Shown here: in pieces, positions 1-10,804 of the stretch
Position numbering within the stretch: the first letter of the stretch is position 1
Layout of the letters: every line of letters starts with the position of its first letter
Assembly: GCA_001630475.1 (NCBI GenBank)
Contig: KV419450.1
Span: 1-58,139, forward strand
From: Sistotremastrum niveocremeum HHB9708
Taxonomy: Eukaryota > Basidiomycota > Agaricomycetes > Sistotremastrales > Sistotremastraceae
Length of the DNA: 58,139 bases
Direction of reading: 5' to 3'
Notes under the pieces: generated by a model
Seen by the model: only the letters and a program-made list of their open reading frames with translations
Told to the model about the DNA's origin: nothing
Database searches by the model: none
Program-made: the position numbers and the translations under genes

Positions 1-2446
1 GAAAATGCATGTCTTGGGCCTGACCTCAAGGCATACACTATTATAGCTCGTGTAATTTGATTTTTGAATTTACATTAAGCTTTGAGTGTGCTATCGCTGT
101 CAAACATGAAATTTTGAGGCTCGAAAACAGCTGGCGCGGAGTTTAAAACCGGATTTCGGATGGGGCCAAAATGCAGTATATGCGGGCTCAAACAACGAGG
201 ACGCATGTAAAATCTATCGGAAAGGTGCCATCATGGAGATATTAATGATACACATGTACGGTAAAAATTTTAATTTAAAATATAATCAATTGAGCTCGCA
301 ATCACTGTCAAGGATGCAGGTCGCTCTCGCAAGAGAAGGACAAATTTTCGTATTTCATACTACAACTCGTAATGTCGTACCTGTGTCTCTTGCTTTGCTT
401 TTATTCGCTTTTTTCATAGATTTCTATTGAATGAAATGTTGAGCTTCTGGAGAGATCTGTAGATGTCGAAAAAATGGTCGATCCAACCTGAACATATGGA
501 CTTATTTGATCACGCAGATGGAAAGACACACAAATCGAATTGAAACATTTAAGGTCCAGGATAGGTGCAGGTACGGAGGTGGACATTATGAGAAGGTAAG
601 ATCGCATTTTTCAACCTCGCAGACAGCTGAGACCGCGCTTCCGCTTTGTCCTCAGGATGCGGGGGGGTCTGCAACTAGTGGATCTATGAAATATTTCGCA
701 AATTGCTGCATCATGGGGAAAAGGCCGACCCCCTTGAATTCCTTGGCGAAATAAATGAAGAATCTGACGAGAAGAGATGAGATTACCCACCTACCAGAAC
801 TCAATCGGACGTGGGTACGAATAGTCCTTCATAAAGATAGAATATTCATTCACTTCACGGCGGAAGCTGTCAAACGGGTCGTGGTGCTTGTTGTCGTGGT
901 TCCTGTAGAGTTTATGGTAAGCGGAGGTGCCCTGGAATGTTGTTGGTCGATGCGCATTGGGAGGGTGCGTCCGCCTCACCATCGCGCGCAGATACTGAGA
1001 CGCGCGTTCGCGTCCCTCATTGTCCCATCGTTCATTCAAGGTCCTAAGTTTGAGATTATGAGGGATGTTAGTAGAGACATCTAAAAGATAAATCTGGCCA
1101 TGAAAGAGCTTGCGGCCATTGCATGAGGTGACGGCACATGAGTCTGACGGCAGAGTCATTAGGCAGCTCGAGGACTTTGAGCTGGCACGACGTGATCAGT
1201 TTTTTGATTGCCTCGATCGAGTCGCCGATATCCTGGGGTTTGGCGAGGCACAAAAATATCACATGACGGGCCATCTGCAAAATGGAAGTCAGACATGCCA
1301 TACACATATGTTCTTAGACGGCCTTACCTGGAATAGGGATCGAATCTCCCCTATCTCGTCCCACGACCGGTTCCCGTAGTCGCTAGAGCGGATGTCCAGG
1401 AATTGGTCCACCACATGTGTCGTGTTCATGAATGAGCCCACATTGAGTTTTTTGGCAACTCACGCTTTGATTACGAGCCACCCAGGACACAGTACCGTGA
1501 GCATAGCTCCTCGCTGCACCGTTGACAAGAGACTCTGGAGACTGCAACACGGCACCTCACACCCCGCTGCTCTCTTGAAGGACAACATAGCGGCTATACA
1601 CAGACACACGCACACACGGCGTCCCAGGCGGCGATATCCGGAACCTCCGACAAATTCAAGATCTTCGTGGCTTCATTATTCGCTCGGAGCTGCCAGAAAT
1701 CTATCATTATGATTCCGTTTGACCTTGAGCGACTTACCGTGTGGACGATGGCACGAAGAGCTTCAAATAGGGGGCGACGGGGCTTCCGGGGACCGTCCCA
1801 TCGCTTGCCAGGAACATGACAAAGGAGGCTTCAATTTTCGAACGCAATTCTCTGAAATACACTGTCATTGGAGTTCCAATATAGAGCAGCAGTCCGACCT
1901 AGGCAGCCTTGCTATGGCATATGTATTAGCCGACAGACCCAAACGCGTCACTAGTGCGTTGAGACTGGGAGGCTCGTGGAAGTCTCTATCTGCTACTTCA
2001 GGCGCGCCATGCCCACTTCCAATGTCTTGAATCCTCCTGTTACGTTTCAGTGAATTTATTTGATGGTCGAGAACCCAAAGACGCACGGGGAGGTATATTG
2101 AGAAAATGACACGTCGAGCATGATGGTGTCGTCCTGTGAGACATGTGAAAGCCCTGCTTCTGTCGACTCATTTCCAGGCTTCTTCTCATTGCACTGTTTG
2201 AAAACAGCTCGAAGACTAATAGTGCCCTGAAGGGCACTAGTCTGAGTGATTGTTGGGTCCGAAGCCAAGCCTAGGCAATGTTCACAGGTCAGGGGAATAA
2301 TCTAATTCTTGAGTTGTGCAACAGACCCATGCTTCACGCGATTCGATTCAGAGGCTGTTGAGAGAGTAAAGCTTGCTGGCGTGGTCGTGGTCAGACGAAA
2401 GCGTGCAAAGTTTTACGCAGGCAGTCTCTAAGCGAGCCGTATGACG
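1..2446. other. Unassigned region with scattered open frames
   Basis: I found no confident gene here. The minus strand has several protein-like stretches at about 1068-1307, 1740-1870 and 1865-2268, bounded by plausible GT/AG sites (for example an acceptor just before the 1260-1280 segment). I could not join them into one phase-consistent model and do not recognise the product. It may be a decayed multi-exon gene on the minus strand, or chance frames. The stretch has normal CpG content and no obvious terminal repeats. Confidence 0.3.
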
Positions 2447-2699
2447 TTAATTCGGAAGGTTGGTGAAAGAAATGTAGCATCGCTTCGAACATCGTTTCGA
2501 GACAGCAATCGTTGTTGCTGGCCAGTCGCTGGTATTTGAGAGCGAAGGAATATGAAGCGAGAGTGAAGTTGCTTGATCAGCAGATGTCACGGATGCAAAA
2601 AACCGACGTTGAGAGAAGAGTTGAACGGCATCTATGTAGGTATGCTTGGAATAAAAGTTCATATCAAGTTATCAAGACATGGTTAGACATCAAAATTCG

Positions 2700-3062
2700 G
2701 TATCGTTCAGACCGCTTGATGGTCCCTATCTCCAACTTGAAGGAGATCTTCGGTAACGCCTGTCATCACTCCCATTTTCAACCCAGGTTTTTCAACAAGA
2801 AACCACCGGTTCGAGGCAACCCCACGTTCACTGTATTGAGTATCTGGTATCATTGCGACCACGGATTGTATTAAATCTGCTTCAATAATGCCATGGTTTC
2901 GGAGAAGAATTTTGCTGTCGTAGGTTTTCCAAGACTCAGAATACAGTCGCTCGAGCTGCGCTCGGCTCGAGGTCCGTAGGTCGAGACCATCGCGAAGACA
3001 ACCGGTGTTGGTTTTTCTGTCCAAGTTACTTCGAAGTAGTACTTGACTTCTGCCAATTTCAT
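2700..3062 (-). pseudogene. C-terminal fragment of a transposon-linked basidiomycete protein
   Basis: Two overlapping minus frames read as one protein broken by a frameshift. The first contains FAMVSTYGP (near 2975-3010). The second contains IQSVVAMIPD followed by FLVEKPGL (near 2760-2875). From memory, this order (AMVS-YGP, then SVVAMVP, then VEKPGL) is the C-terminal region of large uncharacterised proteins that accompany KDZ/Plavaka-type transposons in Agaricomycetes; that family link is inference. No upstream part with a transposase fold is visible, so it is a truncated relic. Confidence 0.4.
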
Positions 3063-3957
3063 GATATCATCCTCGATATACTGATTGCCGAGCTTAGCAA
3101 GAGTGAATATGGCACAGACAACGATTTGAAGCTATATAGATGTTGAGTTACCTCCTGCATTTAGATTAGTGATATGACGAAATCGTACTTTATCATACCT
3201 GAGAGAAGATTCACTCACACAGTTGTATTACCGAAGGAGAAGACTGATCATCGATTTGTGCACGATCCGACTTGGACTCCTACAGCGACATTAGTTATCG
3301 AAGTATAAGAGGGCGCGAGCCTGAGAAGTACGTATACATGATAAAATACATGATAAAAGCTACTTTCCGGTGTTGCGACTTCAAATTTGCTAGTTGACGA
3401 CAGCGGATCAGCTAACTATTATTAAACGAAACCTCCTGTGGGAGTTGAGGTCACTTCGTTGTCTTTGGAAGTGATATTCATCAAGGGAGCTAGACAACGG
3501 TGTGCTATAAGTGAACAAATTTCATCATCTGCGAGTCAGTGTAGAATTTGAGCTGTATAATGAGGTGCAGGACAAATGAGTTACATGTGCCGCTTGTTTA
3601 GGAAGACGGGTGAGCCATTGGTGTTCATCCCGAATTTCGGGCTCAGGTGATTTGGCATATTTTAATCACTTTTTGGGAAGGGGAAGCTTTCGAAAACATC
3701 CCTTCTTGGATTGTCTCTTGTCGTAAATTGACTTAAGCTGTAAGTTAGTGAACAAGACGTCTCAGCCAACAACGTGGTGATGAAACTTCCAGGCCGGCTT
3801 GAGTGGAGTAGACCAACATTGGGCAGATAGGTGACTCTGAATATATATGATATTTCAGGTCGACTTTATTCAAAGGCCTATGAGGCCTAGGAGGCGCTCA
3901 AGACGGATACAAATTCGAGGTTTGGAAAGGGGAGAGCAATATATTGAACTAGATCAT
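3063..3957. other. Intergenic, nothing recognised
   Basis: No open frame of convincing composition, no terminal repeats and no RNA gene that I can see. It contains the downstream flank of the WD40 gene that ends at 3958. Confidence 0.4.
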
Positions 3958-5557
3958 CTAATGCAGACTGTTGTCCTCAACTGAAGTCTTAGAGTCCTCA
4001 GGATAGGGCATAGAGAGGTAGGAGTCGAATGAATGGAATGACTCCCGATTCAACGGCTTAAAAAACGACTGCGGATTATCAGCATGATGCTGTTAGATGG
4101 GTGAAATCGGACGAGCTGCACGTACAGATTGCATGGGATGCATGCGGCTCAACTCAGCAAGCAGTATAGAGCCCAGGAAGCATGCAAGCAAGACGAAGGT
4201 CGTCGAACAAAGGACGGTAAGGACAGAATGAGGTTTCCGATAAGCCGGGGACTAGAGAGATTAAGCGGCATTCCCCTCGGAAACGAAAAGACATACAAGG
4301 GATCGAGAGTAAACACAGATGTCAGCATTCGATCCTGAGCTTCCACTAACTATCACATGCCGATTCTCATAAGAAAATGCGGCAACAGCTTGAACGGCGT
4401 CTTTGGCTACTGGAAAGTTAGAACGGTCAAAAAGTGACCAAATTCGCTCACAGCGGCCATGAGAAAGGACTTGAACTGTCCGTGAAGAAGGTAGATCGAA
4501 TACATGAACTTTGCCGTTGTCGCTACCTCCCACGACCAAAGTGTCAGACTCGGCAAAAACAACGTGCTTGATCAGGAGCCAAGGTAGTGAAGACGGGGCG
4601 GAGAAGTGGCGGACGAGCCCCATTGTTGGAAACCGGTATAGAGTGAAGCCTTTATCCAAATTATCGACCAGCACGAGACGTTTGGTAGAAGCGGAGGACA
4701 CAGAACCACTGCTAGTACGTGAGATTGAAGAACAGAGATAAAAATGGTGATCACACATGCGCGATCTTGCCTGCCAGGTTTTCCGACGCTCGCCTCCATG
4801 CTCAACGTCAAGTCCATGACTGATGAGAATTGCTCAGTAGCTATAGTCCATTTCGAAAAGGGTCGAACATACACATAGCCCGTTTCCGTACAGAAGACAT
4901 GCAGAAGAGTGTGATCTTCGCTGAATACGAGTCCACGAGTACCTTCATGTCGCTCGGAAATGCGGGTCGCCCATAGAAGATTAAAGGAGCCTACGATGCA
5001 TCTTCAACAGACTTACAAGACGAAAGAGAGGACTTTTACCTTCTTCGGTGATAGCCCAAAGACACACATCTCCATGAGCGGACGAGCTGGCCAATCGCCT
5101 TCCAGGAGCGTCAAATGTCAATGCTTCGACGCTTGTCCGAGAGTGAGCCGCAACAGATCCCCTTTCCACAAAAGATGCCTGTTTGCTCCACATGAGCATC
5201 CATGAGAGATACGAAGGAGGAAAGCTCACCCCTGCTTTGTTCTGTGAGTAAAGATGCAACATCCCACGGCCGCATCCGAAAACAATACTCTCGCGACCCT
5301 CCGCGTCGATTCCCAACCAGAGAATTGTTGTGATTTGGCCCCAAGATATGTCGTGCAGCTCTTGGACAGCGGACCATTGTTCCATGCACCAGATGATGAC
5401 TTTTTGGTCGTCTCCTAGTTGAGATGGTCAACACATAGATCAGAGACAAAAATGGTAAAGTACCTCCGCTGGCTAGACGGGAGCCGTCAAGATTGAAGGC
5501 GAATGTGTTGATGCTGTCAGCATGTCCAGAGAGCTTTCGAGTCTTTTGATAGTGCAT
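3958..5557 (-). CDS. WD40-repeat protein with C-terminal membrane segment
   Basis: Seven exons: 5557-5464, 5414-5230, 5178-5040, 4990-4821, 4770-4297, 4251-4126 and 4068-3958, giving 432 codons with every junction in phase. The protein begins with a WD-type blade (LSGHADSINTFAFNLDGSRLASGG) followed by VIIW. Further blades include LASSSAHGDVCLWAI and VVGGSDNGKVHVFD. The last 60 residues hold a hydrophobic stretch (VLTVLCSTTFVLLACFLGS, exon 6) and then a polar tail. A beta-propeller anchored by a C-terminal membrane helix fits a lineage-specific family of agaricomycete WD40 proteins of unknown function. The 4821/4770 junction was chosen because it is the only GT/AG pair that keeps both flanking frames open. 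The two terminal exons are less certain than the propeller. I infer a scaffold role but no partner. Confidence 0.75.
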
Positions 5558-6266
5558 GTGGCAATGGATCGAGTGGCCGAGAGCGAATGGAAGACGGATT
5601 ACTTGAAAAAGTGGTTCTTTAAATCACCAGAGATCATATATAGTCCGTGGAGAACAGTTGATTCAATGAGCATATATATCTATTGTCCGCATGATAAGAC
5701 GCCTGTATTGTGGTCGCGCGATTGCCGAGAACAATGGCAAGTGATCAGGCTGCTCACATCCTGAGTTCCAGAAAGACGCCTTTTGAGAGAGACAATCGCT
5801 TGGTTATGCGCACTTCATGACATGTGGGATCGTGGAATAGGGGCCATGGTGGTGGTGTATTATTCTCGTCTATTGACGTCGTACACGATGACGCGATGAC
5901 GCTCGGTGTGTGTGGCCGGTCGCCTAACGCAGCGGTCAAATGAAAATGAATTGTGCGCGTCTGTTCATGGCCGGAAGCGACGTGCTAAATCCTGGTTTTG
6001 TTTCCTGCTCGGATCTCAACGATCTTTGACTGTGTCTTTACCAAGCTCGGGCGAGCGGCCAGCTATCCTATTGTTGGGCGGCGGGTCCTAGACTGTCGAC
6101 TTCCCGCATTCCGTGATGACAATTGCAAAGTCAGATAACGGAGGGGCTCAATTATCTTTCACTTGACATATCTGAATAGCTTGCGCCGGTCTGCTCCAGT
6201 GACAGACTGATCGCACGTTCCAATCTCTTCGACTAGCCTCACATCTCCTCTTTGCTGGTTTTACTC
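5558..6266. other. Intergenic, nothing recognised
   Basis: This is the upstream region of the minus-strand WD40 gene and of the plus-strand relic at 6267. No motif stands out beyond AT-rich runs near 5640-5700. Confidence 0.4.
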
Positions 6267-7063
6267 ATGCCTCACGATCCTAGAGACAACTTCGTCCGGC
6301 TTGCTGGGCCTCACTGCTCGGTTGCTCCAGGATCTTTGATTGACTTCCACCCTCGCAGGGAAATAATTGGTGCTCAGGCTAAGCTGTTGAAGCTCATTAA
6401 CTCAATTTGTTTGCGCAACGAATATAGCGTCAAGCTCGACTTAGAAAGTTTACTCTTTGTGCGTCATTTTCTCTCACTGCAGGATGAGCCGTGCCTAATC
6501 CGGAGTAGGAAGGAGATCCTGTAGCAAAAGAAGCACATGGAGAGGCTACGCATACTTGGCTGTTCTTAAGCAAAGCCATCACAGATCCATCATTTATTTC
6601 TCCCAAACCGGTAACACTGTTGCTGTGGGACAAGCCATCACCGCAGGAACTGAAGCTTGCTCCTTTCCGCAAGTGTTCCGACGTCCTCCGCATATCGTCA
6701 TCCCTTCCACCAGTTCATTGCTACTCTCCCTCCTCCTGGATTGCCAACGTCTCCATTCAAGCGCTCTTCGATGTACGATCGTATGATCCCCATGTCAGGG
6801 TCTCCAACATTGCCTTCGCTTGTACCACCGTTCAGGTCTGCGTTTGCATGGCGATAAGGGGTGGAGATATCTTGGCGAAACACCGACAGGCATTGCTCAA
6901 TCTTACCGAGCTCGGTGATCAATCCTCGATCATGTCTTGGAAGAAGCAAGGCGATATTCTTTATCGAACCGATCAAAAGCATATAGAGCAGGTCACATCT
7001 GATCACATTGCTGAATGCATTGCTGCTACTTCAGAAAAAATTAGGCCAGGTTTTATAGCCTAA
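6267..7063 (+). pseudogene. Unrecognised two-exon gene, 3' end replaced by a MITE
   Basis: Exon 1 runs from the ATG at 6267 to about 6456 (ending LDLESLLF, donor GTGCGT). Exon 2 begins about 6509 after TAG and continues in the same phase (EGDPVAKEAHGEATHTWLF) to a stop at 7061-7063. The protein, about 248 aa, has the composition of real coding sequence, but I do not recognise a domain. Its last residues are encoded by the MITE that starts at 7027, so the original C-terminus has been cut off. I treat it as a disrupted gene; a low-expressed chimeric gene is possible. Confidence 0.4.
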
Positions 7064-7158
7064 ATAGCATAAATAGCCTATTTTTCTGCTATTTTTCTGC
7101 TAAATAGCTGAAAAATAGCAAGAAATAGCAGAAATAGCAGCTAATTTTTTCTGAAGTA
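7027..7158. mobile_element. 132-bp MITE with perfect 18-bp terminal inverted repeats
   Basis: TACTTCAGAAAAAATTAG at 7027-7044 is the exact reverse complement of 7141-7158. The interior is a run of AAATAGC-type short repeats on both strands, so almost the whole element can fold into a hairpin. If the outer TA on each side is a target duplication, the element begins with CTTCAG and resembles Tc1/mariner-type MITEs; this class call is inference. A relative with the same CTTCAG end lies at 57850-57953. The element interrupts the gene relic that starts at 6267. Confidence 0.85.
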
Positions 7159-7794
7159 CTCAGTGCGTTGTTCTATGTTTCGCCAATGATATATTCAGCT
7201 CCCCTTTCAGGCTACTCTCCCTGTCTATGCGTTCTCATGATGATCCAAAAAAACGTCGACCAGTCAGTCTAAGAGAGAAGATTTTAAGCAGGAGGAAATT
7301 GAGCAAGAGCCGTGGCAAGAAGAAGTTGTGAAAGGATTTCAGGGACGTTCGGAGTCATGCACTGCGGCCAAATGGCGAGAGTGTGAAGGCGAGGCGTCTT
7401 GAACAAAGATACCCTGGAAAGTTCCACAACGCTCGTAATCTTTTGTAATAAGATAGACGGAATCCAAGAAGTTCTGTCACACAGATTAAGCTCTCGGGAG
7501 AGATGAATCGGCCACTATCAGAGTAACCTGGTAGATTCAGATACCTAGGTGCTGACAGACTCGCATCGATTTTCCTAATCACTTTCGGTCGGGTGCATTG
7601 CCCCAGTTTGAAAGCCCTGAGTATTATTGAGAACACTGAATGAGCTTTCGTCCTCCAGGGGCTTCGCTGAATTTGAATCGAGCTTAGTATCAAGAGAGAG
7701 CTCGGTTTGTTGAGGTCCTCCGACTCTCATATCTTGCCTATCAGTAACAAGATATTAAGATCCCAGTCAAGACGCCAGCCAATAGTACTCTGGT
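7159..7794. other. No gene recognised
   Basis: It lies between the MITE and the LINE fragment. A 112-codon minus frame (7355-7693) exists but shows no recognisable motif. The right edge could be the 5'-truncation point of the LINE. Confidence 0.35.
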
Positions 7795-9189
7795 ATGCAT
7801 AGCTCATCACGTTTAATCACGATTCATTCAATAAATTCATTCCAACAATTCAACCGTCATTCTCTTGATAACTATACTCTTGTTTTCATGAGGTGGATCG
7901 CGGATTCAATTAGGCGCCGTCCCAAACCACATCCGATAACTCTACGCTTGACAGACGAACGGAGGAGACATCAAGGATGCGCAGATATGGCATTCCTTGG
8001 CCCACCAGTTAAGCCGCGACTGGCAAGGAAAACTGCAGTTGCACCATCGAAAGGACGAAAACCCGCAACCAGACTCCACGAACTCATGACTAACGTTCCA
8101 GTTAACATGGAACGGGTGTCATTTGTTGACCACCCGCCCTGGCGAAGAACTTTTAATGACGGCGACGTCAGATACAGAGTTCAATTGACCGATTTTGCAA
8201 CAGATACCAAAGACAAAGCAGCACGGGAACACATGCTGAGATACAGGGCGACAGCCTCCGACCCCAAACACCTTCACCTATACTCCGACGGCTCTATGTT
8301 ATCGCTTCCCGATGGAACGAATGCAACAGGGGCAGGAGTTGTAGGGTACCATCGAGACGAGGAGGTGTTCTCAATTAAACTGAACACCGGTACACACTCC
8401 GAAGTGTTCGATGCAGAACTATCGGGACTGGCGAGAGCCTCCGAACAAGCCCTGCGATATGCCGGATCACACCCAGAAATCCAGTATATCCATTTATACG
8501 CTGACAATATTTCCGCACTCCAGATCATACATCAAGGTCTTCCAATCGGAGGACAAACAAAGTCCATCCGATTCAGGAATAGGATTTTCGGATGGTTAGA
8601 TGAAAACCCACTAAACGAATTCGAACTCGCCTGGTGCCCAGGTCATCAGGACATACGAGGAAACGAAAGGGCCGACGAGTTGGCGAAGCAGGCCGCGAAA
8701 ATTCTCACCCCCTCGCCTCTCACCACCCTGGCTCATGCTCGACGAATCCCAAGGGCCAAACCCATAGAAGAGTGGACGGACGAATGGAGGAAGACCCCTC
8801 CTAAGGGTCTATTCGGCCCTGCCAACTGTTTCCCTCCATCATGAAAACCCCGCAATCATTTCAAACAGCTCCCTCGCAAACTTTATGGCAGAGTTACGCA
8901 GTGTAGGACAGGACATGGCTTCTTCGGCGAATATTACAGTCATATGCGAGTTCCCGAGGACGTCGGATGCTCTTGTGGCGAGGAATACCAGACACGCAGT
9001 TATATTATCCGGGACTGTGACTTGCACACAACAGCACGTCAGAAACTAACCGATTCACTCATAGATATGACAGATAAGACAATCTTCGGCACGAACGAAG
9101 GTATCATAGCCCTCTCGGAATTCATCAAGGAATCAGGAGCCTTTGAGAAAACCGAACGACTCGAACCTGAATCCCAGGAGACACTGTAG
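7795..9189 (+). pseudogene. LINE ORF2 C-terminus: RNase H plus zinc-knuckle, with one in-frame stop
   Basis: The frame from 7795 encodes a pre-RNase H linker and a complete RNase H1-type domain. Counting from the first Met, candidate catalytic acids are D165 (YSDGS), E208 (FDAELSG), D237 (YADN) and D294 (ERADELA). A TGA at 8842-8844 interrupts it. The same frame then continues without another stop through a conserved LINE tail (TQCRTGHGFFGEYY, then CSCGEEYQTRSYIIRDC, a CCHC-like knuckle) to the stop at 9187. No reverse transcriptase or endonuclease lies upstream, so the copy is 5'-truncated, as is usual for non-LTR retrotransposons. The single stop suggests a fairly recent copy. Alternatively the 349-codon RNase H part is a free-standing ORF, but the intact downstream frame argues against that. 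Confidence 0.85.
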
Positions 9190-9271
9190 AACCCTACGAG
9201 CTCGAAACTCCACCCCACTCCAAAACCAATCATCCAATTTGCATTTCATAATACTTCCTTTCTCTTCTCAT

Positions 9272-9571
9272 TAAGGTTTAACACGAGTCCAGGCAAAAAA
9301 CAGGTACCCGCAGGTATACCTGGCAAGGTACCTGCTTACTAAGCAAGGGGCAAGTACCAAGTATCAACTTTTTGGAAAAAACACTGACCAAGCAGGTACT
9401 TGGACCAGGTACCTGCTGTTTTTATTAGGGAAAACAGGCAGGTACCCAGGTATGAGTACCTGATTTTGGGGTTTTTTTGGAGGCAAGTATGAGCTCAGGC
9501 CCTAAAAAAAGCAGGGAGGTACCTGCCACAGGTACCCAGGTATGGCAAGTATGGACTCGTGTTAAACCTTA
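9272..9571 (+). mobile_element. 300-bp hAT-like MITE, copy 1
   Basis: Both ends carry the 20-bp inverted repeat TAAGGTTTAACACGAGTCCA. The element is flanked by a perfect 8-bp duplication CTTCTCAT (9264-9271 and 9572-9579). The inside is filled with GGTACCTGC/GCAGGTACC and GGTATACC motifs, many of them palindromic. An 8-bp target duplication is the hallmark of hAT transposition, so a non-autonomous hAT origin is the best reading. It is inserted in the LINE 3' tail. Confidence 0.93.
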
Positions 9572-9831
9572 CTTCTCATCAATCGCGGCGCATGTCGAAG
9601 CACCAAATCATCTCATACGGACCACCCTCAATCGACGCCGAGGCCGACCGACAAGAAACTGGAACCTACGAAGAATATCTGGAAGGGGGCTGGGAGATAT
9701 TCGCTCCGCTTAACTGGCCACTAAGTGTGCTCCTGGCTTGACGACCCAGTTGTAGCAAAGCTGTACCAGCTCCCCGAGAGAAATTCCAAGCAGGCGAAAG
9801 AAGTATTGAAGGTCTTGCCAACGCTCGTAGC

Positions 9832-10131
9832 TAAGGTTTAACACGAGTCCATACTTGCCATACCTGGGTACCTGTGGCAGGTACCTCCCTGCTTTTTTCA
9901 GGGCCTGAGCTCATACTTGCCTCCAAAAAACCCCCAAAATCAGGTACTCATACCTGGGTACCTGCCTGTTTTCCCTACTAAAAACAGCAGGTACCTGGTC
10001 CAAGTACCTGCTTGGTCAGTGTTTTTTCCAAAAAGTTGATACTTGGTACTTGCCCCTTGCTTAGTAAGCAGGTACCTTGCCAGGTATACCTGCGGGTACC
10101 TGTTTTTTGCCTGGACTCGTGTTAAACCTTA
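9832..10131 (-). mobile_element. 300-bp hAT-like MITE, copy 2 (inverted)
   Basis: It has the same 20-bp ends and length as copy 1, in the opposite orientation. A perfect 8-bp duplication CTCGTAGC flanks it (9824-9831 and 10132-10139). By eye, the reverse complement differs from copy 1 at only about three positions in 300, so both inserted recently from nearly the same source. The different duplications show two independent insertions rather than one duplication. Confidence 0.93.
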
Positions 10132-10410
10132 CTCGTAGCAGAGATCAGTCCAACAAAGCAAACAGCAAAGCCCCGTTTCATTCTTATGATATTTTTATCT
10201 TATCCCTTCTCGACCGATGATTACACCCTCTCTTAATTCTCAGACATCACTCAGTATCCCAAGCACTTGATTGATTTTTTAACCGTTTTAGTTCACACTT
10301 TACTTTAGACTCCAGTACTCTCCGAATTCAGTAGGATATTATTCGTGTACCTTGGCGCCCTAAAGGGCAGCCTGCTCGCACGTTAAATAGAAAGATTCTC
10401 TCTCTCTCAC

Positions 10411-10804
10411 ACACACAATTAGGCGCCGGCCGTGAAGCCTCGCTGCCGAGCGGAACTCTGTCTCCAACCTCCAACATCACCACTCCGTCGTTTCATCTCG
10501 TGCAGTCCGACTAAAAGACATAGGCACTCACATATCGAACACGAGGTCTACATTTGAGTATCCGGAAACAGAAATTGTAAGTCAAGAATGACCACGCAGA
10601 CCTTTTCCGAACTTCACTCACTCCGATTTTTTCCAGCTGTCTACACAGCCCACTCGCGATTCTGCATCCACGGACTACATTCCATCTCTGACGAGCCGGA
10701 CAACTGTGGGTACCGCATGAGGCACTTTTCATCAACCCAGTTCCTGAGAGAAGAACAGCACACATCATTCTTCTCGTCGCACACGTAAGACTCTCAGCGG
10801 GCCG
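10411..10804. other. No gene recognised
   Basis: It begins with a CT/CA microsatellite left by the LINE tail and runs to the oxygenase gene. Short plus-strand frames are present (for example 10588-10788) and could be an upstream exon of the oxygenase gene, but I see nothing that decides it. Confidence 0.3.

Larger units (their letters stand above)
9190..10410 (+). mobile_element. LINE 3' untranslated tail split by two nested MITEs
   Basis: After the ORF2 stop come about 80 bp, MITE copy 1 (9272-9571), 260 bp, MITE copy 2 (9832-10131) and about 270 bp. The last part contains GGCGCCCTAAAGGGCAGCC (10360-10379) and ends in short AT-rich sequence followed by a CT/CA microsatellite (10400-10420). 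From memory, that GCGCCCT...GGGC motif is typical of the 3' end of agaricomycete Tad-like LINEs. The exact end and a target duplication could not be set because the 5' end is truncated. Confidence 0.55.

Noticed and set aside
5522-5764. Plus-strand ORF antisense to the WD40 start
   Set aside because: No motif, and it overlaps the first exon and promoter of a well-supported gene.
7070-7150. AAATAGC short repeats as a CRISPR or minisatellite array
   Set aside because: The repeats are part of the MITE interior, run on both strands and lack regular spacers; CRISPR is not expected in a fungus.
9477-9713. ORF crossing MITE copy 1 and the LINE tail
   Set aside because: The frame runs through transposon ends and untranslated LINE sequence; it is a by-product of GGTACC repeats.
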